DNA of 64,000 nucleotides from Dipteris shenzhenensis (GCA_047967505.1 CM106539.1); one strand, 5' to 3'; positions 44,201 through 54,733 are shown, counted from the first letter of the stretch. Numbers and translations are program-made. The notes: a model not told the origin generated them from the letters alone.

Positions 44201-46190
44201 AAGGTCGAAGCGATTCGGCAGGCAAAGGTTCCTGGCAACGGTAAGCAGCTCGGGAGATTCCTAGGGCAGGTTAAATGGCACAGCCGAATGCTGCGGTATC
44301 TGGCGGATGTGGCGACACCACTGTATGACCAACTCAACAAAGTACCGGTAGTCTGGTCTCCTGCTTGTGATTTAGCTTTTCGACGGCTCAAACTGATGTT
44401 GGCGACAGCACCGGTGGTTCAGCCGCCAGATTGGACGAAGATGTTTCATGTCTTCGTGGATGCCTCGGACGTGGCTATTGGTAGTGTCCTCATGCAGGAA
44501 GAGACAGGCAAGTGGTTCCGACCGGTGTATTATGCAAGTCGCAGGTTGTCAAAAGCCGAACGGAATTACTCTACGACGGAGCGGGAAGCATTGGGGATGA
44601 TTTATTCCGTAACAAAGTTTCGTCACTACCTGTTGGGGAATCGGTTCACGTTTCATGTGGATCATTCCGCCTTGTTGTATTTGGTACACAAGCCCGAGCT
44701 CACTGGAAAGTTGGCCCAGTGGATGCTGCTTTTACAGGAGTTCGACTTCACGGTGGTCCATCGACCTGGAAGTACACATGCCGTAGCGAATTACTTTTCG
44801 CGGTTGGAATCTGGCGAAGACCCGATGGGTGTGGAAGACGATTTTCCGGATGCCCAGCTGTTCGAACTGGAGGCGGTGGTACCGGCAGCTCCAAAGACGT
44901 GGTACGACGACATGTTTCACTTTGTCGACACGGGCCAGATGCGCGACGGAATGTCGCGAGACCAGCGGAAACGGCTCGCGCTGAAGAGCAGAGACTTCCG
45001 GATCATTGCTGACCAATTGTATAAGCAGGGGCTAGATGGTGTGTTGCGACGGTGTGTGTACCCACATGAGCAGGAGGTCATCCTGGAAGAGGCTCACCAA
45101 GGAATCAGCGGTGGACACTTCGCAGGAGAAGTAACCGGACGGAAGGTACTCCAAGGAGGTCTGTGGTGGCCAACATTAATGGGGGATGCGCATAGGTTCG
45201 TCAAAAGATGCGATGTGTGCCAGAGGTTGGGCCAGCCATCAGGTCGGGACCGGATGCCGCATAACCCCATACTGGCCCTCGAACCGTTCATGAAGTGGGG
45301 GCTGGACTTTGTAGGTCCGTTTTCGCCGCCGGCGCGGAGGACAGGTAACCGGTATATCCTGGTGGCGACGGATTACTGTACCAAATGGGTGGAGGCCAGA
45401 GCACTGAAGGATAATTCGGCAAAGGCTGTGGCCAGATTCCTTTATGAATCCATTATGACACGATACGGATGTCCGGTTGAGCTGGTCACGGATCAAGGTG
45501 GGCATTTCCTTAATGCGGTGTTACGGGAACTGGTTACCCGGCACCTAATCATTCATAAGAAGTCCACAGTGTATTACCCTCAGGCAAACGGACAGGCGGA
45601 GTCCTCGAATAAGGTGTTGCTAGTCATTCTGAAAAAGCTGGTCAATGAAAATCGGACAGATTGGGATGAAAAACTTTACTCCGCATTATGGGCGTTCCGG
45701 ACTTCCTATAAGGTTGCGACGGGGTTCACGCCATTCAAGTTGGTTTACGGAGTTGAAGCAGTGGTCCCCATGGAATTCCTAGTACCGAGTCTGCGGATTG
45801 CAGCGGCAGAGAAATTGGGCTGGGAGGAGTCCGTAGACCGGAGGATTGAACAGCTGGATCGGCTGGGTGAGGAGCGGTTCTACAGTGCGTATCTTGCACA
45901 GGTAGTCCAGGACAGACGGAAGGTCTGGGTGGACCGTCATTCAAAGAAGAAGACCTTCAAACGGAGAGATGCCGTGATATTGTTTAACACTCGGATGGGT
46001 CCGCATCCGGGTAAGCTGAAGTTACGGTGGGGAGGTCCGTATTGGGTGGTGGACCGTTATGGTGATGGCACGTTCCGCTTAGGAACACTACAGGGGGAGC
46101 TGTTGCAGAAGCCGGTAAATGGATTTCGTCTCCGACCATATACAGGGCCCATGCCACCTTACCCATTTCCGGAGAAACCACCTGTGATGA
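41282..46190 (+). CDS. Gypsy Gag C-terminus and Pol (protease, RT, RNase H, integrase)
   Basis: First ~1635 codons of a 2508-codon frame. Gag end: three CCHC knuckles (CNRCRNAGHLAEEC at about residue 113, CAICQTATHTTEIC, CFYCNQPGHRKVDC at about 201). Protease: LLDGGSGVNILS near residue 475. RT: SPIVIVPKKNLKLRVCVDY near 797, FLDGFSGYNQ near 849, catalytic VFLDDFSVFG near 911. RNase H: HVFVDASDVAIGSVL near 1056. Integrase: HHCC zinc end (HQGISGGHF ... CDVCQR, about 1270-1315), catalytic Asp in GLDFVGP and VTDQGGHF, Glu in GQAESSNK near 1439, and a C-terminal GKLKLRWGGPYWV block near 1573. All catalytic residues look intact. The Gag stop at 41276 would block synthesis unless read through. Confidence 0.93.
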
Positions 46191-46470
46191 TTATTTCAAC
46201 TGCATTTATAGCCATTTCGGTGGAGAAACCGATGATGGGGGCTATTAGTACGCACGTGTGGTATCACTCACTTTATTCCGCGAAACGGTGGGAGCAAAGC
46301 TTCGTGTTGCGGAGCGAGGACGCCGCCATGCAATCTACTGAATCTTCGAAGTGCGGCTTTTATCAAGATGATGGGACACTTGATCGTTGCATGCAAACAA
46401 GGAGTTCACCAAGGCATCCAAAAGACACTTTGGAAGCAAAAGGGGGCTTATTTCCAACTCTTTGTTTTCC

Positions 46471-46472
46471 AG
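46471..46472 (+). promoter_or_regulatory. Candidate 3' splice acceptor before the extra ORF
   Basis: ctctttgttttccag ends at 46472: a pyrimidine-rich tract with TTCCAG, textbook for plants. It is followed 35 bases later by an ATG in the context gccgctATGG (46508). Confidence 0.45.
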
Positions 46473-46507
46473 AACTCTTCTCTCTCGCATCCCAGCTTCT
46501 CGCCGCT

Positions 46508-48808
46508 ATGGTGGTCTTCCATCTGATCAATCCGTTACCTGTTGGGGATGAGGCTGTGCAGTCTTGGCTGACACGAGCTCGTCTGGTGGAGTTCGCAGGT
46601 TTGCCATGGGCTACGACACCAGTTCATCCATTGGCGCAAGACATCTTGGCGCAGCTTGCACGCGGGCGCAAGGTCGTGGTGTATGGCAAGACTTTCACCT
46701 TGTGCAAGGAGCTGGTAGCGGCCAGGTTGCACTTGCCGGTGGATGGTCCATGCAAAGTCACGAAGCTTACCAGCAGTGCCATGGAGGCAGCTCTCGGCGC
46801 AGGTTGCAAGGGGGAGTACAACATGAAGAAGCTGGATGCTTCGACGAAGACGTGCTACAAGTTTATTGCGGAGGCACTCTGGCAAAAGGTGAAAGCAGAG
46901 CTACTGGGACAGACCCAGTTTACCTATTTCCAGAGGGCGGAGCAAGGGAAACCGGTTCCCTGGGCGAAGCTGCTGGCGGACAGAATTCTGGAGGTGGCCA
47001 AGAAGCTCTTGAAGCCAACGGCAACATCCCGGATGGGGCAGGTCTTATTCTTTTTGTTCGGACCAGATGCGGAACCGGTCATCCCAGGATCGTATGTGGA
47101 GGTGGAGGAGTCCACAGACGAGGGTTCGGACAAGGAGTCCAAGGAGGTGGAACCAGCGAGATCAACAACGGAGGGAGCTCTGACGCTGATGCCAAGGAAC
47201 CAGGTGACTCCGGTAGTACCTGCGGTGGAGGTTACGGCGGTAGTACCTGCGGTGGTGGTTCCGGCAGAAGTTCCACAGGGCAGCCAGAGGAGTAGGCCAG
47301 CGGTTCCTGCAGAAGTTCCACAGGGTAGCCAGAGGAGTAGGCCAGCGGTCTCAGCAACATCGAGCCGCATGGCCAGTTTATTGAAAAGAAAGTTGGCTCT
47401 CGCGCCGGAAGGAGGCATGTTGAAGAAAACCCGCCCGGAAGCGGAGGCCTTGCAAGGGGAAAGCTCAGTCCACACTCGGGAGGACAGTTCGGGGAGACAG
47501 GCAGGTCCGGAGGAAGCCCGTGTAGTCCCAAGGGGGAGTGGTGAGCTGCAGTTATCTCCGCCGGTGGAGACCTATGATCTGGTCACGGCACGACGGTTGG
47601 CGGAGCGCTTGCTCCAATGTTTTCAGAAGGGGCAGCTGGAGGAGAATGAGGCGAGGTTGCGCCAGGAAAATGCCAGGCTGCTCGAACGCAATCAACAGCT
47701 GCAGGAGCAGTTGGTACGACTCCAACAGGTGGATGCACGGCGACAGCAGGATATGGAGGAAGCAAGGACGGCGATTGTCGCCCAAACTCAAGAACACCTG
47801 CGGCTGACGGAACAATTGACGGAGAAGGCTACAGCTGCGACCGCCAGGGTGCAGTTGTTGGAAGCCGAAGTGATGGCGTACCGGCAACCCTCTAGCTCTA
47901 CACGCATGCTGGACGAGGCACTTTTGTTGGATTTATTGGAAGCCTTCGTCGCAGAGATGCAGGGTATTTTTCTTGATCATCAACATCAATTGCGAGTAGA
48001 GCTGGAGCGGGCTTGCAGGCCTCTCGACCGACGGTTGGCCCGGAGGGATGAGGATGATCCGGCGGGAGGGGGCGCAGGAACCGCATTTTTACCACCAGCA
48101 CCGGTGACGGAAACTGTGGCACAACCGGAGGGTGGAAGTTCTACATCGGCAAATACTCTCGGAAAGCAGACAGCGGCGGGACCGGTGGATTCTGCCGAAG
48201 GCTATGTCAAACGAATCGCCGAGCTGGAAGAAGCCCTCCGAAGAGCGAAGGCCAGAGGAAAAAGACCCGAGACCGCGATGACGCCACGACCCCGAGCAGA
48301 CGCAGCAGCCGCTTTTGTGGCAGCCTTTCCGGAGCCAGCGGACGGGGAATCCTTGGACGCAAGGCACTTTTTGCAGCTGAAAGAACACGTCGCGGTGGTG
48401 CAACAGCAGTGTGACGATGCCAGATCTCAGCTGTTGGCACTCAAGCTCGCCCGGAAAGAAGAGCACCAGCAACATGAGGTTGAGGTGAAGAGCCTCATGG
48501 CCGATTTGCTGCAGCTCAGAGCTACTACGCCAGCACAATCAACAGGTGCCCAACCCAAGGAATTGGGGCGGGTAATGAAACGACTGGATAATGTGGCGAA
48601 GAAAGCAGATCGCACTATGCGGGTAACCGATCTCGAACTCGCTTTATCTGAGAAGACCCGACTGCATGAAGCGGAGCTACAACAGCTGCGGAGAACGAGT
48701 CATGTTGAGAAAGCAGCTATGTTGGTTGACCTGCGGACAGCATGCCGCTATATTCATCGGATGGCGGCAGTAGCTCAGCAGGCGGGGGCGGCGGCACCAC
48801 CTTTCTAA
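46508..48808 (+). CDS. Extra post-integrase ORF, coiled-coil protein of unknown function
   Basis: In frame with pol, but beginning with its own well-placed ATG, 766 codons to TAA at 48806. Three parts: a compact ~200-residue segment (AVQSWLTRARLVEFAGLPW, KVVVYGKTFTLCKELVAARL, KTCYKFIAEALWQKV); a low-complexity acidic/Pro-Val linker with a 33-bp duplicated block (VPAEVPQGSQRSRPAV twice, 47260-47350); then coiled coils (EENEARLRQENARLLERNQ ... about 47630-47890, and KEHVAVVQQQCDDARSQLL ... 48350-48530). After the TAA a shifted frame stays open to 48990 (QIFVDAHALNPQQLPLL) with Ala/Pro-rich sequence, so the C-terminus may be frameshifted. I recognise no family. Extra 3' ORFs are known in Tat-type elements, but the role is not. 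Confidence 0.7.
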   Translation: MVVFHLINPLPVGDEAVQSWLTRARLVEFAGLPWATTPVHPLAQDILAQLARGRKVVVYGKTFTLCKELVAARLHLPVDGPCKVTKLTSSAMEAALGAGCKGEYNMKKLDASTKTCYKFIAEALWQKVKAELLGQTQFTYFQRAEQGKPVPWAKLLADRILEVAKKLLKPTATSRMGQVLFFLFGPDAEPVIPGSYVEVEESTDEGSDKESKEVEPARSTTEGALTLMPRNQVTPVVPAVEVTAVVPAVVVPAEVPQGSQRSRPAVPAEVPQGSQRSRPAVSATSSRMASLLKRKLALAPEGGMLKKTRPEAEALQGESSVHTREDSSGRQAGPEEARVVPRGSGELQLSPPVETYDLVTARRLAERLLQCFQKGQLEENEARLRQENARLLERNQQLQEQLVRLQQVDARRQQDMEEARTAIVAQTQEHLRLTEQLTEKATAATARVQLLEAEVMAYRQPSSSTRMLDEALLLDLLEAFVAEMQGIFLDHQHQLRVELERACRPLDRRLARRDEDDPAGGGAGTAFLPPAPVTETVAQPEGGSSTSANTLGKQTAAGPVDSAEGYVKRIAELEEALRRAKARGKRPETAMTPRPRADAAAAFVAAFPEPADGESLDARHFLQLKEHVAVVQQQCDDARSQLLALKLARKEEHQQHEVEVKSLMADLLQLRATTPAQSTGAQPKELGRVMKRLDNVAKKADRTMRVTDLELALSEKTRLHEAELQQLRRTSHVEKAAMLVDLRTACRYIHRMAAVAQQAGAAAPPF

Positions 48809-49040
48809 GCTCCAAATTTTTGTGGATGCCCATGCTCTCAACCCGCAGCAGCTACCTTTACTTCGACCGACGCAAGCGGCTCCGGCAGTACAGGTACCGG
48901 TGCCGGCGGCTCCAGCAGTTCCGGCGGCAGCGGCAGCAGCGGCGGCGGACGATGACGGTGGCGACGTCGAGGATGAACCGTAGCGGAGAACCGGTGGGTT
49001 CGGATGCGGATCCGGAATCCGATTCACCGGGAGTGCCAAG
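48809..49040 (+). other. Gypsy 3' untranslated region
   Basis: Contains a shifted open frame to 48990. No clear polypurine tract lies directly before the 3' LTR (the last bases are cgggagtgccaag), which is odd for a recently inserted element. A purine run (agcaaaaggggg) is found at 46435-46446 instead. Confidence 0.55.
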
Positions 49041-49493
49041 TGTTAGGGGCAAAAGCAGCAACAGCAAAGAGGAACTAAGGGGGGAGTCCTTAGATTATTA
49101 GTCCTTAGATTATTATCATTAATACGTTGTATCTTGAGATATGAAAAGACGGAAGTTCTAGGGGCAGACGGAGAACTGAATAGGCACGGCAACCGTGAAG
49201 GCGTTATGTGTGCCGGTTAGATAAGAGAGAAGAGAGCGATCATTCAGAGAGCTCATTGATGAGGATCGGAGCAAGGATCAGTGCTATGTATCAGAGAGTA
49301 CAGTGTTGTATTGCTCGGAGAAATGTAATACAAACATTCTATTGCATCTACCTTATTATTTTATCATGAATGATTCTGTCGATCACTGTTCTACTCTATG
49401 TATTCTCATACGCAGTTCTGAAGTACGATTACGCATGTAAATCTGTCGCAGTAGTGCGTTTCGAGTTAGTCTTCAGAGTAGAGAGGGCTAACA
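49041..49493 (+). repeat. 3' LTR of the young gypsy
   Basis: 453 bp; differs from the 5' LTR only within one hexamer (acagag versus acaaac, two substitutions near 49334). Confidence 0.97.
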
Positions 49494-49498
49494 CCACC

Positions 49499-49677
49499 TT
49501 ATCTTCGCCAAGTCTTCGAAAGTGGCAAACTGAATTGGGATCACTATCATGGATTGTAGCAAATGCAACTACTTCTCTTTTGCTACATAAAATCACATCC
49601 ATCCCTGGAACAAAATCTATAGCCATCTCCTTTGTGAGAGTCCTTCGCAAGCAAGCTGTAGTAGCAACAATTACATA
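49499..49677 (-). pseudogene. DUF7869-family gene, copy B, 5' exon part
   Basis: Continues the frame of copy B across the gypsy insertion: RRTLTKEMAIDFVPGMDV, ILCSKREVVAFATIHDS and CHFRRLGEDKV, then the duplicated ccacc and VAVTVSKIL on the far side. The upstream limit may be an intron border (gctactacag on the minus strand, near 49655) or an unseen start. The gene was continuous before the insertion. Confidence 0.75.
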
Positions 49678-49739
49678 AATATTAGTCTCTTTTTAACAAT
49701 CTACTCATTTATTATAATTTTTAATTAGTACTTAATTTA

Positions 49740-50215
49740 TAGGTGGGAGAAGTTATCCGATCAAGTACTCATCAGAGATGGACACACCAAGTTATCCTTT
49801 GCAGGGTCGATCGAGCATTAAATACTATTTTTGCTCTCCTGTCATGCACATCCGTAAAAAAACACGCTGCTAGGTATGTTATCCAATCAAGCACTTATGG
49901 GATGGGCGTGCCACTTTGCATGTAAGTCAATTCCACCTAGTTGAAGGTGTGTGCAAAGTATTGTGCCCATCGGATATGCTTTGCATTGTCGATCAAGCAT
50001 AAAACACCGTTTTTGGCTTAGTGTCATGCACAACCATGAAAAAACACAGTCCTAAGTGTGTTAATCAAACAAGTACTTATTGGATGGGGGCTCCACTTTT
50101 CATGCAAGTCCGTTTCAACTAGGTTGAGATGCGTGCAAAGTATTTTCACCATCAGATATGCTCTGCATGGTCGATTACGCATTATACAACGTTCTTCCCG
50201 TAGTGATATACACAT
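49740..50215. repeat. ~180-bp tandem repeat, cut by a gag-only element
   Basis: Three units with tgttatccaatcaagcactt-like starts (49752, 49878, 50058) and tgcatggtcgat-aagcat blocks at about 49797, 49984 and 50165. The last unit is interrupted at 50215 by the LTR of the gag-only element. Confidence 0.8.
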
Positions 50216-50514
50216 TGTTGGTAAGCTGTGAAAGGAAAGGAAAGAGTGGACACAAACTCAGAATACTTGCATTACTTGCTTGTAGAATGGAGAAGAGTGA
50301 GGTCCTTAAGTAGGCACCTCATACATGCTCACTGACATCACTGATGACTTCAGAGCTCCACAATCATCTCCTCAATCTGCTCCTAGATTCTCTCAATCGT
50401 CCTATGTGGCTCTCCACCACCTAACTGTGCTTGTGGGCACCTAACTGTGCCTCTAGCACTCACACATAGAAACATAAGGTGTGCCTGAGGCATACACCTT
50501 GAGATATCCCATCA
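50216..50514 (-). repeat. 3' LTR of gag-only element 2
   Basis: 299 bp; ends TGTTGG...CCCATCA. A polypurine tract equivalent to copy 1 follows at 50515-50528. Confidence 0.9.
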
Positions 50515-50868
50515 AACCCCCCCTCAAGGGAATGCCTCAGGCTATGTCAAGGATACATCTAGTCTCATAGTTTCTCATGCCATCTCATGGTGATCAAGGA
50601 TAAATCTATGGCTAGGTTCTCATGCTAGCAAGGGTTCCCTTGGGTGTAAGGTAAATAAAAAAGACCTTCCAATGGTTATCTCCCCTGCATGTACATGCAC
50701 ACAATGTCTGCAGGAGGTACCATGGAGCAAAACATACACATGGCCTACATCATAAGGTGACCAGAGGTGTTTACAAAACACAATAGTGTATTTCATTCAT
50801 TTTGGAGGACTATCCAGGCTGAGTACCTTGACATAAAAAGAGAGATCTGGAGCATACATAGAGATGTT

Positions 50869-51810
50869 TTAAAATGCATAATCTTCAAAGGATGCCTGAT
50901 CTTGTGGAGGCTCATCAACTGAAAGTAGATTTGCATTTTCTGTCTTTGCTTTGGCTATGCAAAACTTCTCATTATGGTTGTTCTTGCCACAGTGCTTGCA
51001 TGGATTAATTTTGAAGCAGTCCTTTGAAAGGTGATTTGTCTTTCCACAGTGATTGCAAGGGGTATACTTGCCCTTCTGGACTTTTACAGCATAAATAGTG
51101 TCATTGCCTTTCCTGAGCTCCATATGCCTTTCTTCTTCTTGGAGAGCAGAGATAATACCTTCAAGATTAGGATTAGGAATATTTTTCAAAGTGGTAACTA
51201 TGTGATCATAATCTTCAGGCATACTCTTAAGTAACACTGCCATAGCATCATCTGGAGTAATAGGAGAGTTGATAGAAGCAAGCTAAGTCATAAGACTCCG
51301 CATATAGTTGACATGACCTGCCAAAGTAGTACCACTAGCCATCTTCAATTCAAAGAAAGAGATTTTAAGTGATAGTTTAGAGATGTGAGAGCTAGCACCA
51401 AAAATCATGTCAAGCTTCTGCCAAGCTTCTTAAGGAGACTCCAAGTCAGAGATATGGTGAATATAATCATCTCCTAAAGCAAGAGCAATGATACCATATG
51501 CTTTTTCTTCTCTAGCTGGATCCCTTGCCGGTCGTGTCGGAGTTGAGGATTCTCCAGCATTAGAGGCCGTAGAAGAAGCGGTAGGAGTAGGTTTGACAAG
51601 TCCCCATAAGTTCTCCCTCATCAATGCAAATTTCACCTTCATCTGCCATGTGTGGAAGCCCTTTCCATTGAACTTCTCTAGATTCAATAGGGTAGCCATG
51701 AGAGGGTCTAACCCAGATATTGGGCAGTGTCTATCTCTCTTACAAGGCAAAAAAATAACTGAAAGACTTCCAAAATATGAGCACTTGATGTAGCAAACAC
51801 TAGTGACCAA
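50869..51810 (-). pseudogene. Copia-type Gag of gag-only element 2 (broken)
   Basis: Has the ATG missing from copy 1 (51697-51699, MATLLNLEKFNGKGF). The frame is lost around 51430 (stop in the AWQKLD region) and at about 51285 (TAG in the QLASINS region). The C-terminal knuckles CNHCGKTNHLSKDC and CKHCGKNNHNEKFC are intact at 51243-50869. Confidence 0.88.
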
Positions 51811-52534
51811 TATTCAATCAATGATGCTTCTTCTTACATGCTTCATAGAAGTGGCTAAAATGAATACTTTCCAATCAAAACCAGGTCTAGCAATTCAAAA
51901 CAAAACTGAAGCCACACTTGTACTGAAGTTATTGAAAGATTCAAAAAACCAGAAATGCTAGAGTACCATTTTATGTAGCATCATCTTCAAAAACTTGTCC
52001 AAAACTGTCAAAACTAAAAGGCTGAACTTGGAGGGCTTGTAGCTCACTCTTCAAAGCAAAGGAAAAGGGGGTTTTTAAGGCAAAAGAGAGCTGTTATACC
52101 ACAGAAGATCCTCTGGGAAGAAGAGGCGCAAAAAGGCGTAAGAACTCCATAGCTTGCCTTTCCAACGTCGACTGGTTTTTCTCTATTTTCAGCTTGAATA
52201 AGCAACCATTGCTGCTCAGATTTCAGCACACGATAGCCCAAGGCATGGAGAATCTACCCCTGAAAGGAATTAGAGGAAGATAAGGTGTGCTGAGAGAAAA
52301 CACAGGAGGAAGAATTGACGGAAATCGTGTAATGGCGACGAAACGGGCGTGGTTTTCTTTGATTCCTCTCAGCCAGAGGTTCGCCCCTTCAAGGTGGATC
52401 TCCGGCAGGAAGGACGTGGGAAATGGCTGAGAGCCAGAGGAGAACAAGCTTAAGCAAACTTTGGGAAGAAGAGGGAGAGATGGTGAAGAAGAAGATCATG
52501 ATGTGGCAAAAATGGGCTCAAGGGGGATCAAAGG

Positions 52535-52546
52535 GCTCTGATACCA
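52535..52546 (-). promoter_or_regulatory. Primer-binding site of gag-only element 2
   Basis: TGGTATCAGAGC in element orientation, directly adjoining the partial 5' LTR (52547-52610). Confidence 0.9.
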
Positions 52547-52610
52547 TGTTGGTAAGCTGAAAGGAAAGGAAAGAGTGGACACAAACTTAGAATACTTGCA
52601 TTACTTGCTT

Positions 52611-52845
52611 TCGTAGGAAGAGCTGGGTATTCTATGTTACAGGGTTCCGAGGCTTTTTGTCACCTACAGATATATTGGGATTGTCGTTGTAGTATATGTG
52701 TAGCTTAGGACCTCGAGTCGTGTTCCGGTGAGAGACGTAGGCTTAAGTGTGGTGAGTAAACATAATGCAAGCATGTGTGAAAGGCACGTAAACCATTGTT
52801 GTTGGGGTAATGAAGGCTTTCGCCTTCATTGGGGGTTGTAGGGTT
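52611..52845. other. No gene seen; one perfect hairpin
   Basis: AATGAAGGC (52809-52817), a TTTC loop and GCCTTCATT (52822-52830) form a perfect stem. Otherwise unremarkable. Confidence 0.6.
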
Positions 52846-53080
52846 TAGGAGGAGTTTAAGGGTTCAGAAGGAGGTTCCAGGGTTTAGAAAGAGTTCAAGG
52901 GTTCAGAAGGAGGATCCAGGGTGTAGAAAGAGTTCAGGGTTAGAAAGAGTTCCAGGGTTTAGAAGGAGGTTCCAAGGTTTAGAAGGAGTCCAGGGTTAGA
53001 AGGAGTTCCAGGGTTTAGAAGGAGGTTCCAAGGTTTAGAAGGAGTCCAGGGTTAGAAGGAGGGTCCAAGGTTCAGAGTAG
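52846..53080. repeat. Minisatellite of agggtttagaaggag units
   Basis: About 20-bp units (agggtttagaaggaggttcc) repeated ten or so times with variants. The gggttta core resembles the plant telomere unit but is not head-to-tail telomeric. Confidence 0.8.
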
Positions 53081-53171
53081 AGTACATGGTGGAGAACTCG
53101 TCTCCCTCGTAGATCATGGAGTTTAAGGGTTTAGGAAAGCATAGGAGTGGGAGAGGAAGAAGGTGTACGAG

Positions 53172-53312
53172 CATGGGTGAAAGAAGAGGAGGAGGAAGGG
53201 GGAGGAGAGAGGAGGAGGAGGAGGAGGGAGGAGGAGGAGGAGGAGGAGGAGGGAGGAGGGAGGAGGAGGAGGAGGAGGAAGGAGGAGGAGGGAGGAGGAG
53301 AGGGAGAGGGTG
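53172..53312. repeat. (GGA)n microsatellite
   Basis: Near-perfect ggagga runs on the plus strand over about 140 bp; the long frames here are artefacts. Confidence 0.95.
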
Positions 53313-53510
53313 GGTTGCAGGGTTGGAGGAGAGGGGAGAAGGGTTGCAAGGTTAGGACATGCTTTTGGACGTGCAGTGCAAGGAAGCATGGACACTTGAG
53401 ACAAATGCTTGGAATACCAATGTAGACTCAACACAATGCCCCAAGAGTGTGGGCTTCATTCCATTATGGGGTATTTATACAAGTTGGAGAGCTTCTCTCC
53501 CTGCATGTAA

Positions 53511-53800
53511 CACAAAGTCGTATCACAAAGTTGTTACACAAAGTTGTGTCACAAAGTCGTAACACATTCTCTCTCTACATGTAGAAGTTGTAACACAAAG
53601 TGGTAACACAAAGTTGTTACACAAAGTTGTAGCACAAAGTTGTTACACAAAGTTGTAACACAAAGTTGTAACACAAAGTTGTGTCACAAAGTTGTAACAT
53701 AAAGTTGTGTCTAGAAGTTGTAACACAAAGTTGTAACATAAAGTTGTGTCTAGAAGTTGTAACACAAAGTTGTAACACAAAGTTGTATCACAAAGTTGTA
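53511..53800. repeat. 13-bp minisatellite (cacaaagttgtaa)
   Basis: Some twenty units of 13 bp, alternating tgtaa, tgtgt and tgtta endings, with the interspersed acattctctctctacatg block near 53572. Same family as the insert at 720-826. Confidence 0.93.
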
Positions 53801-54039
53801 TCACCTTCTCTTTCTTCATAAGTTCATGTTGGCACAGAGTCAACATACTCCCGGATCCATTTTATTACCCGTCCTCGGGTTATGGCTTATTTTGATTTCA
53901 GAGTTGGGATGCCATGTGCATAATTCAGTGGCTATTTAGCTTGTGGTATGCAAGTTGTTCCTGCTGTAATTCTTTTGCACCACACAATTTGTAGTCAATA
54001 GTCAAGAAATTGATCTCGTCTTAAGTAGGGGTAGATGAC

Positions 54040-54430
54040 TATGATTGCCAGAGGGGATCTCGTTGCTGAGGTTGCGGACGCTGCCATCGAATCTTCTTGG
54101 GAAGAGGTTTAGCGGGGGTCTCGTTGTGGAGGATTGGTATAAAAGGATGTTGGTCAAGAAGCTTATCTCCACATGAATGTCAGAGGGGATCTCGTTGCTG
54201 AGGTTGCGGACGCTGCCATCGAATCTTCTTGGAAAGAGGTTTGGCGGGGGTCTCGTTGTTGAGGCTGTCATTTCTTGCTATCTTGCATACATGTTGGATG
54301 CGATTGCACCCGTAGCATTGAGCTTGTAGATAATTAGTATGCAAGTTTGATATTTTTGCATATAGGAGACGGCTGTGATGTTTGGCGGGGGTCTCGTTGC
54401 GGAGGCTGCAGACTCTGTTGCCAATTCATC
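54040..54430. repeat. ~132-bp direct repeat
   Basis: agaggggatctcgttgctga through tttggcgggggtctcgttg is present at about 54050-54135 and 54182-54260; a third, shorter relative is at 54379-54430. Probably part of the 3' non-coding region or LTR of the gypsy at 54734-61205. Confidence 0.75.
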
Positions 54431-54619
54431 TTGAGTTTTGGCATAGCTTCGTGTACTGCGTGTGAATTCATTGCATGCTTTGAGAGTATGGAATGAAAGT
54501 GTGTGATACTATTTTTTATGCAATCTATTATGTGCCTATGCAAAATCATGTGAGTGCATGTGATGTGTCTAACTATATGCTTAGTTGTGGGATTTGATAG
54601 GGAAACTAAGACTCAAACC

Positions 54620-54733
54620 TCCCTAATGTGCAAAAAACGTGCGTATGCAGTGAGTGTGCGTGTAACAATCTAGTGCAAACTATATGTGCAAAAACGTGCA
54701 TATGCGAGTGAGTGCTTGTGATACAATCTAATC
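54620..54733. repeat. ~65-bp direct repeat at the gypsy pol 3' end
   Basis: gtgcaaaaa-cgtgc-tatgc and tgatacaatcta-like blocks occur twice in tandem just downstream of the pol stop. Confidence 0.7.

Larger units (their letters stand above)
39848..49493 (+). mobile_element. Young Ty3/gypsy retrotransposon with extra post-integrase coding region
   Basis: 9646 bp with 453-bp LTRs that differ at two positions, flanked by the 5-bp duplication ccacc (39843-39847 and 49494-49498). Domain order gag, protease, RT, RNase H, integrase, then an extra ~770-codon region. Protease motif DGGSG and RT motif FLDDFSVFG place it with the non-chromodomain (Tat/Athila-type) plant gypsy clade. It sits inside an exon of DUF7869 copy B, opposite orientation. 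It is markedly more GC-rich than the surrounding DNA. Confidence 0.97.
50216..52610 (-). mobile_element. Gag-only LTR retrotransposon, copy 2 (truncated)
   Basis: Same family as 6320-8953. The 3' LTR (50216-50514) is complete, the primer-binding site (52535-52546) is present, but the 5' LTR stops after 64 bp at 52610, so no target duplication can be seen. The truncated 5' LTR means it could not be transcribed normally. Confidence 0.9.

Noticed and set aside
46564-47295. A 243-codon plus-strand frame overlapping the extra gypsy ORF.
   Set aside because: Gly/Ser-rich shadow of the 2508-codon frame; no independent motif.
50191-50205. A CACTA-like terminus (reverse strand CACTACGGGAAGAACG) just right of DUF7869 copy B.
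   Set aside because: The sequence is in register with a ~180-bp tandem repeat whose homology continues past 50205 (tagtgatatacac versus tagtgtcatgcac), so it is not an element end.
53116-53434. Gly/Glu-rich frames around a GGA run.
   Set aside because: Simple-repeat artefact.
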